A stretch of 64,000 nucleotides of DNA from Meandrina meandrites. Lineage: Eukaryota > Cnidaria > Anthozoa > Scleractinia > Meandrinidae. Numbering within the stretch: the first letter of the stretch is position 1; each line of letters starts with the position of its first letter. Where the stretch lies: contig OY855908.1 of assembly GCA_963693305.1 (NCBI GenBank), positions 34,367,805 through 34,431,804 of the forward strand, given 5' to 3'. Of this stretch, positions 49,526 through 60,822 are shown one piece after another. The notes under the pieces are model-generated. The model made no database searches and was not told where the DNA came from. It saw only the letters and a program-made list of their open reading frames with translations. The position numbers and the translations under genes are program-made.

Positions 49526-50883
49526 GCAGGTACAAACCTCGGACCGGATCAACTCGGACCGGATCGGACCGGATCAACTCGGACCAGTCCGGGTCGGATC
49601 AGGTCGGATCAACTCGGATCGACTCGGATCGACAACTACATGAATTTTTTTTTTACCCGAATTGTAGGTTTGACTTCTCTCTGAAATAGGCCATATACAG
49701 TAAGCTTTGCAGCGTTTGGAACTCTGTAACTCGACAAAACAGGATGCATTTCGTGATAACGCCACGCCGAAGATACGCCAAGTTTTTTGATAGGTCTACG
49801 CCAAGGCCCTTTATCATACATATCTAAAATAAGTCATCTGTACGCCAGTTAAAAGGTGCCGACTACGATTGTACGCCGTTAAAACGCGTCGAATACGATC
49901 GTACGCCAGTACGCCGCCAACTTTCGAAATCCACGCCGAAGATCTTCGGCGTAACCTACGTAACCGAAGTTCTCACCCGTCATTTTGTTTACTAGTGCCA
50001 GTTCCTTTCGAAACTAGTGCCAGTTCGTTTTGTTCCCTGCTGCGGGCGAGGAAGATAAAATCCTCGATAACAATTCCCAAACAAAAAATAGAGTCTGTCA
50101 TTCAGAATGTTTTTTGTTTGTTTGTTTTTACAGTAGGCGATGTTACACGTTTATGGAACTCCTGGTTGCGAAAATAGTATGAAATTTTTCTTCGAGTGTT
50201 CGCGCTCACTATTTTCACATTACCGTGCAACCCACAGGCAGCCTTAGCTCTCTACCAGATTACCTTCGGACGTGACTCTTGCTTATAAGCGGTGTTGTGT
50301 TACAGAGATTCGATTTGTAAGGGTTCGGTATGGGAACGCAACGTTTTTACTTTAAAAGTAAAAAAATCGCATATTTTGTGAATAAAATTGACTTACCCTG
50401 ATTTTGTGTTTCATTCTTTGTTGTTTGCCAGCTTCTCAGGTCGTTCTAACGCGATTTCGGCGAGTTATCGTAACAACGATAATAGAGAGCTTTAGCATAT
50501 CTTGCAAATAGAAATGAGCCAAAATAAACCACATTAGCGAAACGTGGGGGAAATTATAGAGCTTGAGGTGTCACACTTTACAAACAGGAAACTGTGCAGC
50601 CCTAAATATAAACCTCTAGACATTTGCTTGACCTGGCACGAGTAAAACAAAATGGCGGGTGAAGACGGTAAACGATCAAAAATCAAAATGGTGCGTAAAT
50701 GGCCCATTTCTGAGAGGAATTAAACCAACAATTAGATAAAAATTTAATATATTTCTCAATTTATTTATTTTTTGTCGATCCGAGTCGATCCGAGTTGATC
50801 CGACCTGATCCGACCCGGACTGGTCCGAGTTGATCCGGTCCGATCCGGTCCGAGTTGATCCGGTCCGAGTTTTGTACCTGCCT
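49526..50883. mobile_element. large foldback element with GATCCGGTCC-rich TIRs
   Basis: The termini GCAGGTACAAA...CTCGGACCGGATCAACTCGG (from 49526) and their inverted copy ending at 50883 pair over about 110 bases, and more weakly for 60 more (ATTGTAGGTTTGA... and its partner near 50697-50740). The possible target duplication is GCTCTGTGGCAG (49514-49525) and GCTCTTTGGCAG (50884-50895), one mismatch. There is no transposase; the interior has only short frames. Confidence 0.65.
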
Positions 50884-51030
50884 GCTCTTTGGCAGGTTAG
50901 TTCGGGCTTTACCTCGGTGTAAAAACCTCACAACTGACGTCATGCGAAAAAGTAAATACTAAAGGAAACGGGAGTGTTCGAGAAATAGAACGATGGATTA
51001 GATCGTTGTTTAGCGGTTGCTAATTAATTA

Positions 51031-51655
51031 TCGATGGATAGACGGATCAATGGATCGATAGATCGACGGTTCGATAGATCGATGGATCGTTAGATCGATA
51101 GATCGCTGGATCGATAGATCGACGGTTCGATAGATCGATAGATCGATGGATCGCTGGATCGATAGATCGATGGATCGCTGGATCGATAGATCGCTGGATC
51201 GCTGGATCGATAGATCGATGGATCGATAGATAGATCGCTGGATCGATGGATCGCTGGATCGATAGATCGCTGGATCGCTGGATCGATAGAGCGATGGATC
51301 GCTGGATCGATAGATCGATGGATCGCTGGATCGATAGATCGCTGGATCGCTGGATCGATGGATAGATCGCTGGATCGATGGATCGCTGGATCGATAGATC
51401 GCTGGATCGATAGAGCGATGGATCGCTGGATCGATAGATCGATGGATCGCTGGATCGATAGATCGCTGGATCGCTGGATCGATAGATCGATGGATCGATA
51501 GATCGCTGGATCGATAGATCGCTGGATCGATGGATCGCTGGATCGATAGATCGATGGATCAATAGATTGATAGATCGATAGATCGATGGGTCGATGGATC
51601 AATAGATCGATAGATCAATGGATCGATAGATCGATACGTCGTCAGATCGATAGTA
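51031..51655. repeat. GATC-type 8-bp minisatellite, copy 1
   Basis: Tandem 8-mers alternating GATCGATA, GATCGATG and GATCGCTG for about 620 bases. Long open frames on the minus strand are a by-product of the period (24 bases, 8 codons). Confidence 0.9.
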
Positions 51656-52044
51656 GGTGGCTGTATTTGAAGTGACAGAAATCCCCCCCCCCCTCCAAAA
51701 AAAAAAAAATCAATCAATAAATAAATAGAAAATAAAGGCGTCCGTTTTATCAATAGCCTCCCGAGCCATCCTTTTTAAATTGAAAATCATATTTCTGATT
51801 TAATCACCCATATCGTCGTAGTCCGGCCCAGTGTTCTCTCTGTACTCTCACCGGGACAACCCACCGACATCCCTGGGACGAGACTAATAGTAAACTGATT
51901 ATTAAACTACATCATTTCCTTATATGTAAATGTTATTGTGCTGCTTTTTCGCGCGGATTTTGAGTTCTTCAAAGCTGTTGACGAACGTGCTCGAAGGTCT
52001 TGTCCTTTTGCGGATCGTTTTTTACAACGTTTTCGAAATTCAAC
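51656..52044. other. spacer between minisatellite and DUF3987-like relic
   Basis: C-run then A-run near 51685-51710. No gene was seen. Confidence 0.4.
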
Positions 52045-53020
52045 ATGAGTTCTTTCGCAGAGATTCAATCCTTCGCTGATTTAGAGTCAAAACTGTCAGA
52101 TATTAAGATTCCATGGGATGAAATAGCCCCCCGAAACATCCAAGACTGGCTGGATATCTTCGCAAAGAGCCATGGTACAACTCGTGATTTGCTTCTAACT
52201 GGAATGTTGCCGTGTACCGGAGCACTTATTGGGGACACGACCGTAAAGCTTTTCGATTCTTGGAAAGAAAATGGTAATTTGTTTTTTGTTGGCCTTGCTC
52301 CATCTGGAGCGGGCAAAACTCCAGCTTGCAACATCGCCTGTGTCAACCCACTCATTTCGCACTTGGAACCGCGCGTCCAGCGAAGCATTTTGGTTGACGA
52401 GACCTCTTCGAATGGTCTGTTCAACCATTTTGTGAACTGTGAAACCGGAACCGACAGAGCACATGTACCCCTTCTCTGTATATATCGACGAAGGCTATTC
52501 CTAACAGAAATCTGGCCCAAGGTCATTGCCTGTAGAAGCGGCCTAGCGGACAGAATCCTCGTTCTGTGCCAAGAACAGGTTCAGAGCGAAATTGAAGAAA
52601 TCGAAATGTTCTCCACGCAGCTGCAGGAAAGTGCAGTCAAGAGCCTGGGGACTGTGTACGAACAGATTTATGTTAAGCACCACCAAGAAAATGCCGTCGA
52701 GTACACTTTAAGTGTTGGAGCGAGAGAGCTCTATTACAAATACTGCAAGGGAAAAAAAACAGGAGTCCTCACAATCAGCTGCTGGGACTTTCAGTCCTGA
52801 ATGTAACGCTAAATCGAATAAGAACGCCATCAGATTAGCACTAAATATACATATCTTGTGGCACCGTTTGGACATCGCCCTGCAGCAACTGACGGCTCCA
52901 ACGCCTACACAAATCAGCGAGTCAACAATGGCGTATGCTCTCACGTTACATGATACACTTTTTTTGCTTTGGTGGGGTTGCGGAAGCGGTAAGTTAGCCA
53001 AACTAGATGATTCATATTAA
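52045..53020 (+). pseudogene. frameshifted relic of a DUF3987-like P-loop protein
   Basis: Starts MSSFAEIQSFADLESKLSDI at 52045. A Walker A, GLAPSGAGKT, follows (about 52291-52320) within FFVGLAPSGAGKTPACNIAC, which resembles DUF3987 primase/helicase-associated proteins found on mobile elements. Near 52485 the expected acidic strand IDEGYS appears only in another frame, while the main frame reads IYRRRLFLTEIW, so a frameshift lies here. A second shift near 52750 moves the rest (KKQESSQSAAGTF, NIHILWHRLDIALQ) to another frame, ending at 53020. A segment seems missing between the two. It is non-functional as it stands. Family naming is by recall. Confidence 0.55.
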
Positions 53021-53050
53021 AAAGTAGAAGATCATAGAGGATATTCTGTA

Positions 53051-53068
53051 ATAATAATAATAATAATA

Positions 53069-53105
<37 letters not shown>
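53051..53105. repeat. (TAA)n microsatellite
   Basis: Interrupted TAA repeat directly next to the poly(A) end (T-run on the plus strand) of the minus-strand retrotransposon. Confidence 0.9.
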
Positions 53106-53106
<1 letters not shown>

Positions 53107-56100
53107 TTTTTTTTTTTTTTTTAATTTTAAATAATACTTTATTGAAAATTTTTCATGCAAACTTGAATCCTAGGTGTATGTGGCTTAAAATAAAATATAC
53201 AAATTTTGTTTTTCCCTAAGTTTGTTCCATGAGATAATTTCAGTAAAAATTTCAATAGCCTTCCTACATAATAACACTCTGAAAGCTTTTACATGCTCTA
53301 TTCATACAAACTTGAATCTTAGGTGTATCTGTTAAAAAAATATATATACAAATTTTGTTTTTCCTGACGTTCTTCCCATGAGATAATGTCATAAAATAAA
53401 TAAAAGAAATAAACTATTAAAAACCTATTTGAACAGTGTTTACATGATGGCTCCCTCCTGGGTTTCAACGTCAATATCAATGTTCTTAAAGTCACAAAAG
53501 GCTTTCCTTCTAGCTCTTGAACCTCTTAGGCAGATTAGTGCGGATCTTAGTAAAGCGAAGGATGTCCTTGCTCTTATCCAGGAGATTGTTTTAGCATAAT
53601 GTTCTCCTTTCTTGATGGAGATCAGCTGCGCCAGTCTGGAATGGTATTGCAAGCACTCGTTTCCCATGCCGCCTGTTGACGTGAAAATAAGGGGTGTAAA
53701 AGTTCCTTGTTCGATATCCAAAACCCTCCTCGCGTAAAGGCGCTTCTTCTCGTTCTCATGATTGCGGTATATCTGTTGGAGCTCTAGGTCCCTATACGAA
53801 TCAGCATTAGGGTGACAAACCCTCACGTCAAAGAATGCTGATCGTTGGTTCTCCCAGAACCCGCGCGCATGAATATCCAATCTCGCATCTGGAGCTCGAT
53901 TAGAACCTCTTCCCAGCTGTTCACCCGAGATATCTTGCAGGACAGGCTCAATCTCAACATCGGTACAAACCATATTCAGGAGTTCGGCTTCTAAGTCCCT
54001 CAGCTCATTGTGACGTTGGGTAACGAACCCACCTCTCTTGCATATCATTGCGTGGTCCACTGTAAAAGCATCACCGCATACACAGGTGGAAGGGATTTCA
54101 TCAACCGGCCAATCGTAGCGCAGTTTGATTGCATCACGGAACTCTCTCTTATTTAGATTGAAACCCATTTCACGAAGGGGGAGTACCGTCAGCCAAACAG
54201 ATGACCCTTTTTCCGCAGCAAGGTCAAGTGCCCGTTGGACTTTCTGTGGGGCTACTCCTCTGATATGCTCTGCCCTGTCTTGGAGCACCGTTGCTCTCTC
54301 ACTCCTCATTGCCTGTTGTAGTGGCTTGACCAAAGAATCATCCGGCATCTGATGGGATTGAGCCACGATCTGTTGGACCAGCGGGATGGTAACTTTGACG
54401 GAGGAGGATTGCTCAAGATTTGCGTCGAGACACGGGTTTGTCATCCCAAGCCCCCCTAGACGGACTGGCAGTGCTAGGATGTCCCTGTCCAGCCGAGTGC
54501 AGCTATGCTCCGTAATTGCAGGGATGAGCACCTTAGATATGGCATTCTCCAAAGGCTCCAATAATTCTTGAATATCAGGCAAAGTTCTCAAAAAATAGGT
54601 CCATCGATGCTTGAGGCCAAAGGTGTAAGCAGCATAACACGCTTGAGGCTGAGAAAGAGCAAACTCTGCCAGCTTAGTAATCTCGCTGACCCAGTTGGTC
54701 ACCTTCTCGCTAACGTATTCCTCTAGATATTCCCGTGAACCTATCACCGCACCCAGATGTTTTTGTCCCTCTACCGTCACATTGACAGCCGTGTCCTTGA
54801 ACACTTCTTTCACGCTTGCCTCTTTATCTGGCTTTGAGATAATCCAACATTTCTTGGGGTTGGGAAAATAGCCAAAGGCTGGGCCAAGGCTGTTGAGGAC
54901 ATCCCACCATTTCTTGATTTCCAGTACCGAGCCAGCTCCACAGGCATCGTCAGCAAACCAGCACTGTTTAGTACTGGACGCCGCCTGCAGGCTTGTGATC
55001 AGCGGCTGCACACTTAAGGCGTAGAGGGCCATAGCAAGTGGGTCACCCTGTGTTGTTCCTTCAGCTGACGTGATCTCTTTGCCGCCGGTAATAAACAGCC
55101 GTGCCGACTTCCTGTAAGTATTGATGGCGTATGCTGCAATTATAGGGCAGAGAACCCGGATATTATGCAGTGAAGTTGCTCTGTTAAGTGCATTGAATGC
55201 GTTAGAAGCATCGATGAGCAGTACCGCGTCTGTGTCATCTGCTTCAAATATGGCATGCATAGCATGTATAGTAGCCTCGCTGCCGGACTTTTGACCTGCG
55301 CATAGCTGGAGTGAACCACTCGCCTCAACCACGTCTCCCTTAGAAACGTTCATTACACACTTTCCAATAATCCTTCGTATCACCTCGCCGACCCCTATAG
55401 GCCTCACTGCACCTTCACCTTTGTCCAGGGGAATCAATCGGCTTGCCACCAGAGGCTCTATGGTTGCAGGGTCGATATAAGTTGTACATAGAGTCCTTGT
55501 CATTGTGGCTATCGCCTCGCATAGTTTTGTAGACGACTGTTTAAAGGATTTGCAAGCCATCATTCTTCTAAAACCATTAGCGTCAACCCCGCATGGTCCC
55601 CCTGATCCCTTTGTTCTTAACGCAGCCTCCCTTATCATCTCACCATTTATCTCTGAGTACACCGATTCGGGGATATCATCGTTAATCGGCCCGAAGAGAA
55701 GTGAGCCCAACGTTGTTGGTTGTGGGTTTGGATGTTTCTCTTTCAACTGGGCCATGACGTCATCCGTTAGCTCCAGTACGCCCCCTGTTGATGTTTCGCT
55801 AAGGAAACGCAGCGCTGAATTGATTTGTCCTTCGAGCACAAGCTTAGCAAATATCTTGGATTTTTCCGGTTGATCAAATGTCTTAAGCTTTCCAATACGC
55901 CCCTGGAGCATTCTACCTTCGCGTAGCAACTTGCTGATTTCCCCTTCCTTCCAGAGCGCAAGGCGCTTAGATAAGAAATCCTGATGGTCTTTTGTCTTAG
56001 ATTTCGGGCTTGGCTTTTGAAGTGCAACAGCCAAAAGGACAAAGGCTGCTTTCAAGGATATGTGCTGTTGATCAGAGTTGCTATTCCAGTCATTAATGTG

Positions 56101-57010
56101 CGATGTAACCTGATCAATAAATTCCTTTCCGGTTTTACCATATGGCACCAGAAAAACATTCTTTCTCCATGTAACAATCTCATTGTAAGCATCTGTTATG
56201 ATGGAGGTTGGTATGACAATGAGACTGCCATCACTCCGCGTGCCCCAAGTGATCATTGATGGCTTATCAACAACATTGTGCTCTGGCAGACACCCCAGTA
56301 CACTCACATTGTCTAGATCGTTCTGCTCTATCTGCTTCATTAACTCTGCGCCTCCTGGGATTTCCGTACTGGTACTGGTCATATTCAAATTGCTCGCCAT
56401 TTCTTGTGAATTAGCATATCGTGATTCATCACTTCCAGCATCTTGAAAATCCAAGGTAAATAAATCTGCGCTGTCTGAATGATCAATATTAGAAGCAGAC
56501 TGAGTTCCGATGCCAAACATAGATTCATCAATTCCTGACATCGCCCTCGAGTCACCCGAGGTGTTGTCCACTGACCTTTCTTGAATTTTTTCAAGTCTTG
56601 ATGCTTGGTCCCGCAAATTTTGAGGTTTTAGTCCAAGGTCTCCATATCCTTTAGCGTCCCATAGGTTTTTCATAATCTCTATGTATCCCTTTTTCCTTCC
56701 ATTCCCATTAACTGGGGCTCCGCTGGATGTTGTTAGCTCCTGTGCCTTTCTTTTGCATTCAAGCAGGTCCTCGTTCATTTGGTCCGTCCACTTCACCTTC
56801 GGTTTTCTGGACATCTTGTGATGGCTGTATGCTTCGCGGTATTTTCGCCTAGGCTCAAGTCTTATTCTGTGTATTCTGGACCAAAGCCCCCAATAAAATC
56901 TAATAAGTTCTCCGGTAGGTACATATTGAGGGTTAAACGTTTAAAAAGGATAAAAGGAATAAAAACGATGTTAAGAAGTAGCGGAGCAAGACGTGACACG
57001 TCCGTCCGTG
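53106..57010 (-). mobile_element. full-length non-LTR retrotransposon, restriction-like-endonuclease type
   Basis: A 3.9 kb minus-strand element with a 5' UTR of about 190 bases, one long frame, a 3' UTR of about 330 bases with an AATAAA signal and a poly(A) tract. Both ends meet TAA microsatellites (57011 on and 53051-53105), as expected for R4/Dong-like elements that insert into such repeats. The open frame is uninterrupted. Confidence 0.75.
53440..56814 (-). CDS. non-LTR retrotransposon polyprotein (RT plus endonuclease)
   Basis: 1124 residues. The N-terminus (about 5-75) has a trihelix/Myb-like look ([20 protein letters not shown]). The reverse transcriptase core (about 405-760) has [13 protein letters not shown] (Asp535), [15 protein letters not shown] (QGD 589-591) and the catalytic FADD (620-623), a form of YxDD. 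Downstream is a cysteine/histidine cluster [15 protein letters not shown], then RAPDARLDI and FFDVRVCHP, arranged like the CCHC finger and PD-(D/E)XK endonuclease of R2/R4-type elements. The protein would nick target DNA and prime reverse transcription of its own RNA. It is intact over its full length. Clade assignment is tentative. Confidence 0.85.
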   Translation of the reverse strand: MSRKPKVKWTDQMNEDLLECKRKAQELTTSSGAPVNGNGRKKGYIEIMKNLWDAKGYGDLGLKPQNLRDQASRLEKIQERSVDNTSGDSRAMSGIDESMFGIGTQSASNIDHSDSADLFTLDFQDAGSDESRYANSQEMASNLNMTSTSTEIPGGAELMKQIEQNDLDNVSVLGCLPEHNVVDKPSMITWGTRSDGSLIVIPTSIITDAYNEIVTWRKNVFLVPYGKTGKEFIDQVTSHINDWNSNSDQQHISLKAAFVLLAVALQKPSPKSKTKDHQDFLSKRLALWKEGEISKLLREGRMLQGRIGKLKTFDQPEKSKIFAKLVLEGQINSALRFLSETSTGGVLELTDDVMAQLKEKHPNPQPTTLGSLLFGPINDDIPESVYSEINGEMIREAALRTKGSGGPCGVDANGFRRMMACKSFKQSSTKLCEAIATMTRTLCTTYIDPATIEPLVASRLIPLDKGEGAVRPIGVGEVIRRIIGKCVMNVSKGDVVEASGSLQLCAGQKSGSEATIHAMHAIFEADDTDAVLLIDASNAFNALNRATSLHNIRVLCPIIAAYAINTYRKSARLFITGGKEITSAEGTTQGDPLAMALYALSVQPLITSLQAASSTKQCWFADDACGAGSVLEIKKWWDVLNSLGPAFGYFPNPKKCWIISKPDKEASVKEVFKDTAVNVTVEGQKHLGAVIGSREYLEEYVSEKVTNWVSEITKLAEFALSQPQACYAAYTFGLKHRWTYFLRTLPDIQELLEPLENAISKVLIPAITEHSCTRLDRDILALPVRLGGLGMTNPCLDANLEQSSSVKVTIPLVQQIVAQSHQMPDDSLVKPLQQAMRSERATVLQDRAEHIRGVAPQKVQRALDLAAEKGSSVWLTVLPLREMGFNLNKREFRDAIKLRYDWPVDEIPSTCVCGDAFTVDHAMICKRGGFVTQRHNELRDLEAELLNMVCTDVEIEPVLQDISGEQLGRGSNRAPDARLDIHARGFWENQRSAFFDVRVCHPNADSYRDLELQQIYRNHENEKKRLYARRVLDIEQGTFTPLIFTSTGGMGNECLQYHSRLAQLISIKKGEHYAKTISWIRARTSFALLRSALICLRGSRARRKAFCDFKNIDIDVETQEGAIM

Positions 57011-57018
57011 ATAATTAT

Positions 57019-57111
<93 letters not shown>

Positions 57112-57142
57112 AAGAAGAAGAAGAAGAAGAAGAAGAAGAAGA
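57011..57142. repeat. (TAA)n then (GAA)n microsatellite
   Basis: About 65 bases of TAA repeat run directly into about 63 bases of GAA repeat. They lie at the 5' boundary of the retrotransposon. Confidence 0.9.
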
Positions 57143-57144
57143 AA

Positions 57145-57247
57145 ACTACATCAGCAAGATCCCAGGCAATATTAGAATAACAGAGCTACAGAAGACCGTC
57201 CTCCTTGAAACTGCTCACATACTTAGGAGGACCCTATCCATCAAGTA
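57145..57247 (+). pseudogene. 3' scrap of another retroelement frame
   Basis: Frame reading YISKIPGNIRITELQKTVLL, then ETAHILRRTLSIK and a stop, like the C-terminus of RT-bearing elements common in cnidarian genomes (recall). The last 33 bases (AGGAGGACTCTATCCATCAA type) are repeated directly after it. Confidence 0.45.
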
Positions 57248-58316
57248 ATCCAAGAGGAGGACTCTATCCATCAAGTAATCCAGCAGACTTATGACTGCCC
57301 TAGGCTCATGGATTGAACTCGGCACCATAAGTTAAAAATGGCAAGACTTTAAAGAATTATAGCAATAATAATAATAATAAAAAGGGTCTTATTGCGCTTT
57401 TAAAATTCTCAATGGGCTTACAATTGCACGTGATTAAAAAGAATAAAAAACGATAAAAGTAAAAATGCTGTTTTTTAAATACAGAAATTCAGTATATACC
57501 TCTGTTTGGCTAAGAGCAGTGCAGTACAAGTATAACGCCAGTGCAAATTACAAATCAATATTCATAGACATGTAGTCTTACCTCGGTTATCTGTCATATT
57601 CGAGTTCCATGTTATGCGATGTTATGCTCAATTGACAGTTGACAAAAAGGTATCTGCTAACCTTTATCATATGACCATACTGCAGGCTAATGTACAACCC
57701 ATCAAGGCAATATGTTTTATTTTAACATTGATTGCTGACCAGCTAATGCTTTTCTTTTTCATAACATGACTCAGATGTTCCCAAAAATGCTCTTTAAAAT
57801 AGCTTTTTGAATTAACTATTGTGGTCTTTTATGGACTGATCATCATACCTTCGGCGAAAAAGTATCCAATATGCATTAAATGCTCACTTCCGGTCTTCAC
57901 TTACTCTCTGCATTTTTTGTTTCATGTATAATATGTTTAATTATTAATTAGAAGTACTACTTATCTAAATTTAAGAGTTTTTGTAAGCTCAAACTGAAAA
58001 AAAAAACTTACTCATCCAAATCAATTTCAAATTGAACTTCAAACTGTATGATTTTAACAAAAGCCATTCAGGTGTCCTGAATTTTTTGTTATTGGGAGCC
58101 ATCTTATGAGCAGGACATCAAGCAGAAAGCATTGTTACATAGTACAACACTGCAATGTTGGTTTGGAAGGAACTGCAGAACTAAAATACTGATAGCATTA
58201 GATTCATCTCTGTCCAACACTGTACTGTCTTGTTTATATCCTCAGAAATGTGTTGTATTGTGCTGTTTTTTTTTCTGGAAAATATTTCATTAAAAATTAT
58301 CAATATATTTTCCAGT
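57248..58316. other. intergenic or intronic stretch
   Basis: A second short TAA run near 57365-57380. No exon was recognised; AT-rich throughout. Confidence 0.4.
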
Positions 58317-58741
58317 GTTTGCAAGTCAAGCAAGGCAGCGCGACTGTACGAATGTCAGTACCAGACGAAGATGTAAAGCAGAGAATTTTGACATTACCCG
58401 GCCCTTACTGCAGTTCCAAGCGAGTGTACAACAGCTTTTCATCTAGCTCACGCCCAAATCCTCCGAAAACTGAGGGTTATATGAGGGAACTTGAAACTGC
58501 ATCTCTTGGTCAGGTCAAAAAACTAGGGAAGTCAACAGTCTTCTACAAGGCAATTCCCAACACCCTTATCCATACCAAGCACCACCTGGGAAACTTGAAT
58601 GTGTCGTTGGACCAATTTAAAGACAACTTTCTGAAGGCAGATGACCTCCTTACATCATCCCAGAAAGAGTCAATGCTGGACAACCATCCAAAGCTTCAAG
58701 AATTAAGAGAATATTTCAGATCTCAAAATGTAGAACTATAG
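58317..58741 (+). CDS. terminal exon of an unidentified gene
   Basis: After an acceptor-like ATATATTTTCCAG the frame runs CLQVKQGSATVRMSVPDEDV to a stop at 58741, about 140 residues. It is polar, with SSSSRPNPPKTEGYMRELET and a helical end (ADDLLTSSQKESMLDNHPKL). Codon use and the acceptor make a real exon plausible. No domain was recognised, and the upstream exon was not located. It could instead be from a transposon. Confidence 0.4.
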
Positions 58742-58884
58742 AAAACGCACATTTTCAATTTTCTCATAATATCCATACCTCGCAACACCCCCCCCCCCCC
58801 CCCCCCCCCTCTCCCCACCATAGGTTTTTTTCCTTAGATCACCCTCTCCAGGCAACTGGAAACTCCGATCAAACTTCATTCGTT
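58742..58884. repeat. C-run
   Basis: Run of about 22 C near 58788-58809 in otherwise plain sequence. Confidence 0.7.
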
Positions 58885-59124
58885 TCATTCTTTATTCGTT
58901 TTTTTGTCTCTGAGAGGCCCCACCCTCACCCCCAGGAGATTCCAATGCCTCATGAGGTATGGAGATTTCTGTACAGTCCAGTCTCCATTACTATTTTCAA
59001 TGACAAGACGAATAAACGCCTTCGTTTCTTCATCCACATTCACAGACAGAACACTTGCTATCAAACAAACAAAAAGCAAAGCTATCGAGAAGCGAACTTT
59101 CGTGATGTTTACCGTAGAAGCCAT
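58885..59124 (-). CDS. possible small secreted peptide
   Basis: 79 residues from an ATG at 59124. Residues 1-28 have the n-, h- and c-regions of a signal peptide (KVRFSIALLFVCLIASVLS), followed by VNVDEETKAFIRLVIENSNG and a basic tail. There is no cysteine in the predicted mature part. It lies beside the minisatellite at 59200, so it could be an exon captured near a repeat, or chance. Confidence 0.4.
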   Translation of the reverse strand: MASTVNITKVRFSIALLFVCLIASVLSVNVDEETKAFIRLVIENSNGDWTVQKSPYLMRHWNLLGVRVGPLRDKKTNKE

Positions 59125-59199
59125 CTTTATTTGTGAAACTCACTCCAGTTTCCAGGCCCCCTAGCCCGGTCACCATCAATCTATTTCCAGTTCAAAACG

Positions 59200-59515
59200 A
59201 TCCAGCGATCTATCGATCCAGCGATCTATAGTATCTATCGATCCAGCGAGCTATCGATCCAGCGATCTATTGATCCATCGATCCATCGATCTATCAATCC
59301 AGCGATCTACCGATCCAGCGATCTATCGATCCAGCGATCCATCGATCTATCGATCCAGCGATCTATTGATCCAGCGATCCATCGATCCAGCGATCTATCG
59401 ATCCATCAATCTATCAATCCACCGATCTATTGATCCACCGATCTATCGATCCACCAATCTATCGATCCATTGAGCTATTGATCCACCGATCTGGCGATCT
59501 ATCGATCCATTACTT
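59200..59515. repeat. GATC-type minisatellite, copy 2 (inverted)
   Basis: Degenerate 8-mers (GATCCAGC, GATCTATC) in the opposite orientation to 51031-51655. Beyond it, 59630-59686 is an inverted near-exact copy of about 50904-50960 (CCGAGGTAAAGCC end), so the whole repeat, not just the satellite, is duplicated. Confidence 0.85.
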
Positions 59516-60748
59516 GATATACCGAACTATCGACCCATCGACCAGTGAACGATCAGTCCACAACATCGCTTTAAAGATCTAAGATCCACAGACTAATACA
59601 AGTTATTTTCCATTATTCACTGTTAGTATTTACTTTTTCGCATGACGTCAGTTGTGAGGTTTTTACACCGAGGTAAAGCCGTAGTTCGCGACTTCGGGCT
59701 GTGCGTGGAAAAATAAAAGCCTCACTCATCGCCCCACAAGCTTGGGGATTAGGATAAGAGTATTGGCAGAGCCTTACTTATCTACCCAGCGCTGCACGGG
59801 CTGGATCGGACAAGATTCAGGCAAAGGTATAGAGTTGCAAGGCAAAATAATGCCAAAAGCTTGGGGGAAGTCGCTACGCAGAGTTAACCGAACCACAAAG
59901 TGTGACCCTCCCTCCCTTCTCCAAAGGGAGAGAGGGTGGGAAAAAATATGAATACAGCTTTAGAGCAAACGAGTGTTCGTGCAGTCCTCCCGTGGGGGAG
60001 AAACGCGTGACGAGCCCTAAGACGTCTGCGCAGGAGGCTAGTGCAAGGACTGCTAGAATAATGAACTTGGATAGCAATCAGCCGCTTTTAAAAGCAAGAC
60101 AATGTTTGTAAACACTACCAATAGGTGAGCTTGTACTATGACCTACTTAGACATTGCGTGTTGAACTACCAGCCATGAATGAGAGCTTTAATACTTTAAC
60201 CAATCCCAGAAGTGCTTACATTGCTACTATGGTTGTATGTGCTACATATAGATAAAATTACAGACATGAAAGACGTTTGTTCCGAGTCCTATGACTAGAA
60301 AGCATTCACTATTCATTATTACAGGAAAACAACATTGCACGCAAGCACCCCTGCGGCGTCACACTCCATAACTGCATTTTACATATGTTTGTAAATGCTT
60401 GCTTTATAGAATTTGAAATGAGTGTAGTACCCTTGATCCTCGGTAATCTGTGTGGGTAGTATTTTCATTATTTGGAATCACACATTCCAAATTGAATTTC
60501 ATCTTGTTTTATCATATTATATACTGTCAGGTGAACTAGTGTCAGTTTACGGCACTATTCTTCTTTAACAAGTTAGCGAGATCACGAGTGAAAACTAATC
60601 GCAAGCAATCCGTAGTAAAAGCTAACCACAAGCAAGCAGCTTACAGTTCACCGTAAAATTCCGGTTACAAGCCTGAGTTTTAGGCTTTTCCTACGTGGAA
60701 CGGAGGACGCTAACACGCGCGAAAGAAGATAAAATCTACACAAACGCT

Positions 60749-60822
60749 TTTTTCGCGAGTTTGCTTTTGGGCGAGGGTCGACCCTTGACCCTCGCCCAAA
60801 GGGCAAACTCTTTTTTCGCAGA
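60749..60822. repeat. palindrome
   Basis: Arms TTTTTTCGCGAGTTTGC and GCAAACTCTTTTTTCGC around GGGCGAGGGTC/GACCCTCGCCC. Confidence 0.7.

Noticed and set aside
51047..51602. Two open frames of about 170 codons on the minus strand
   Set aside because: They are translations of an 8-bp tandem repeat (SDPSIYRS-type periodic peptide). The 24-base period keeps several frames open.
51031..51655. CRISPR-like array
   Set aside because: There are no unique spacers between repeats; it is a continuous 8-bp tandem repeat in eukaryotic DNA.
56993..57180. Frames of poly-Asn/poly-Lys and poly-Ile/poly-Arg
   Set aside because: Translations of the TAA and GAA microsatellites.
59270..59473. 67-codon frame with the same periodic peptide
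   Set aside because: Same minisatellite artefact, in the inverted copy.
59874..60077. 67-codon minus frame with a signal-peptide-like start
   Set aside because: It has no ATG (TTG only) and lies in a dispersed repeat also seen near 41.8 kb.
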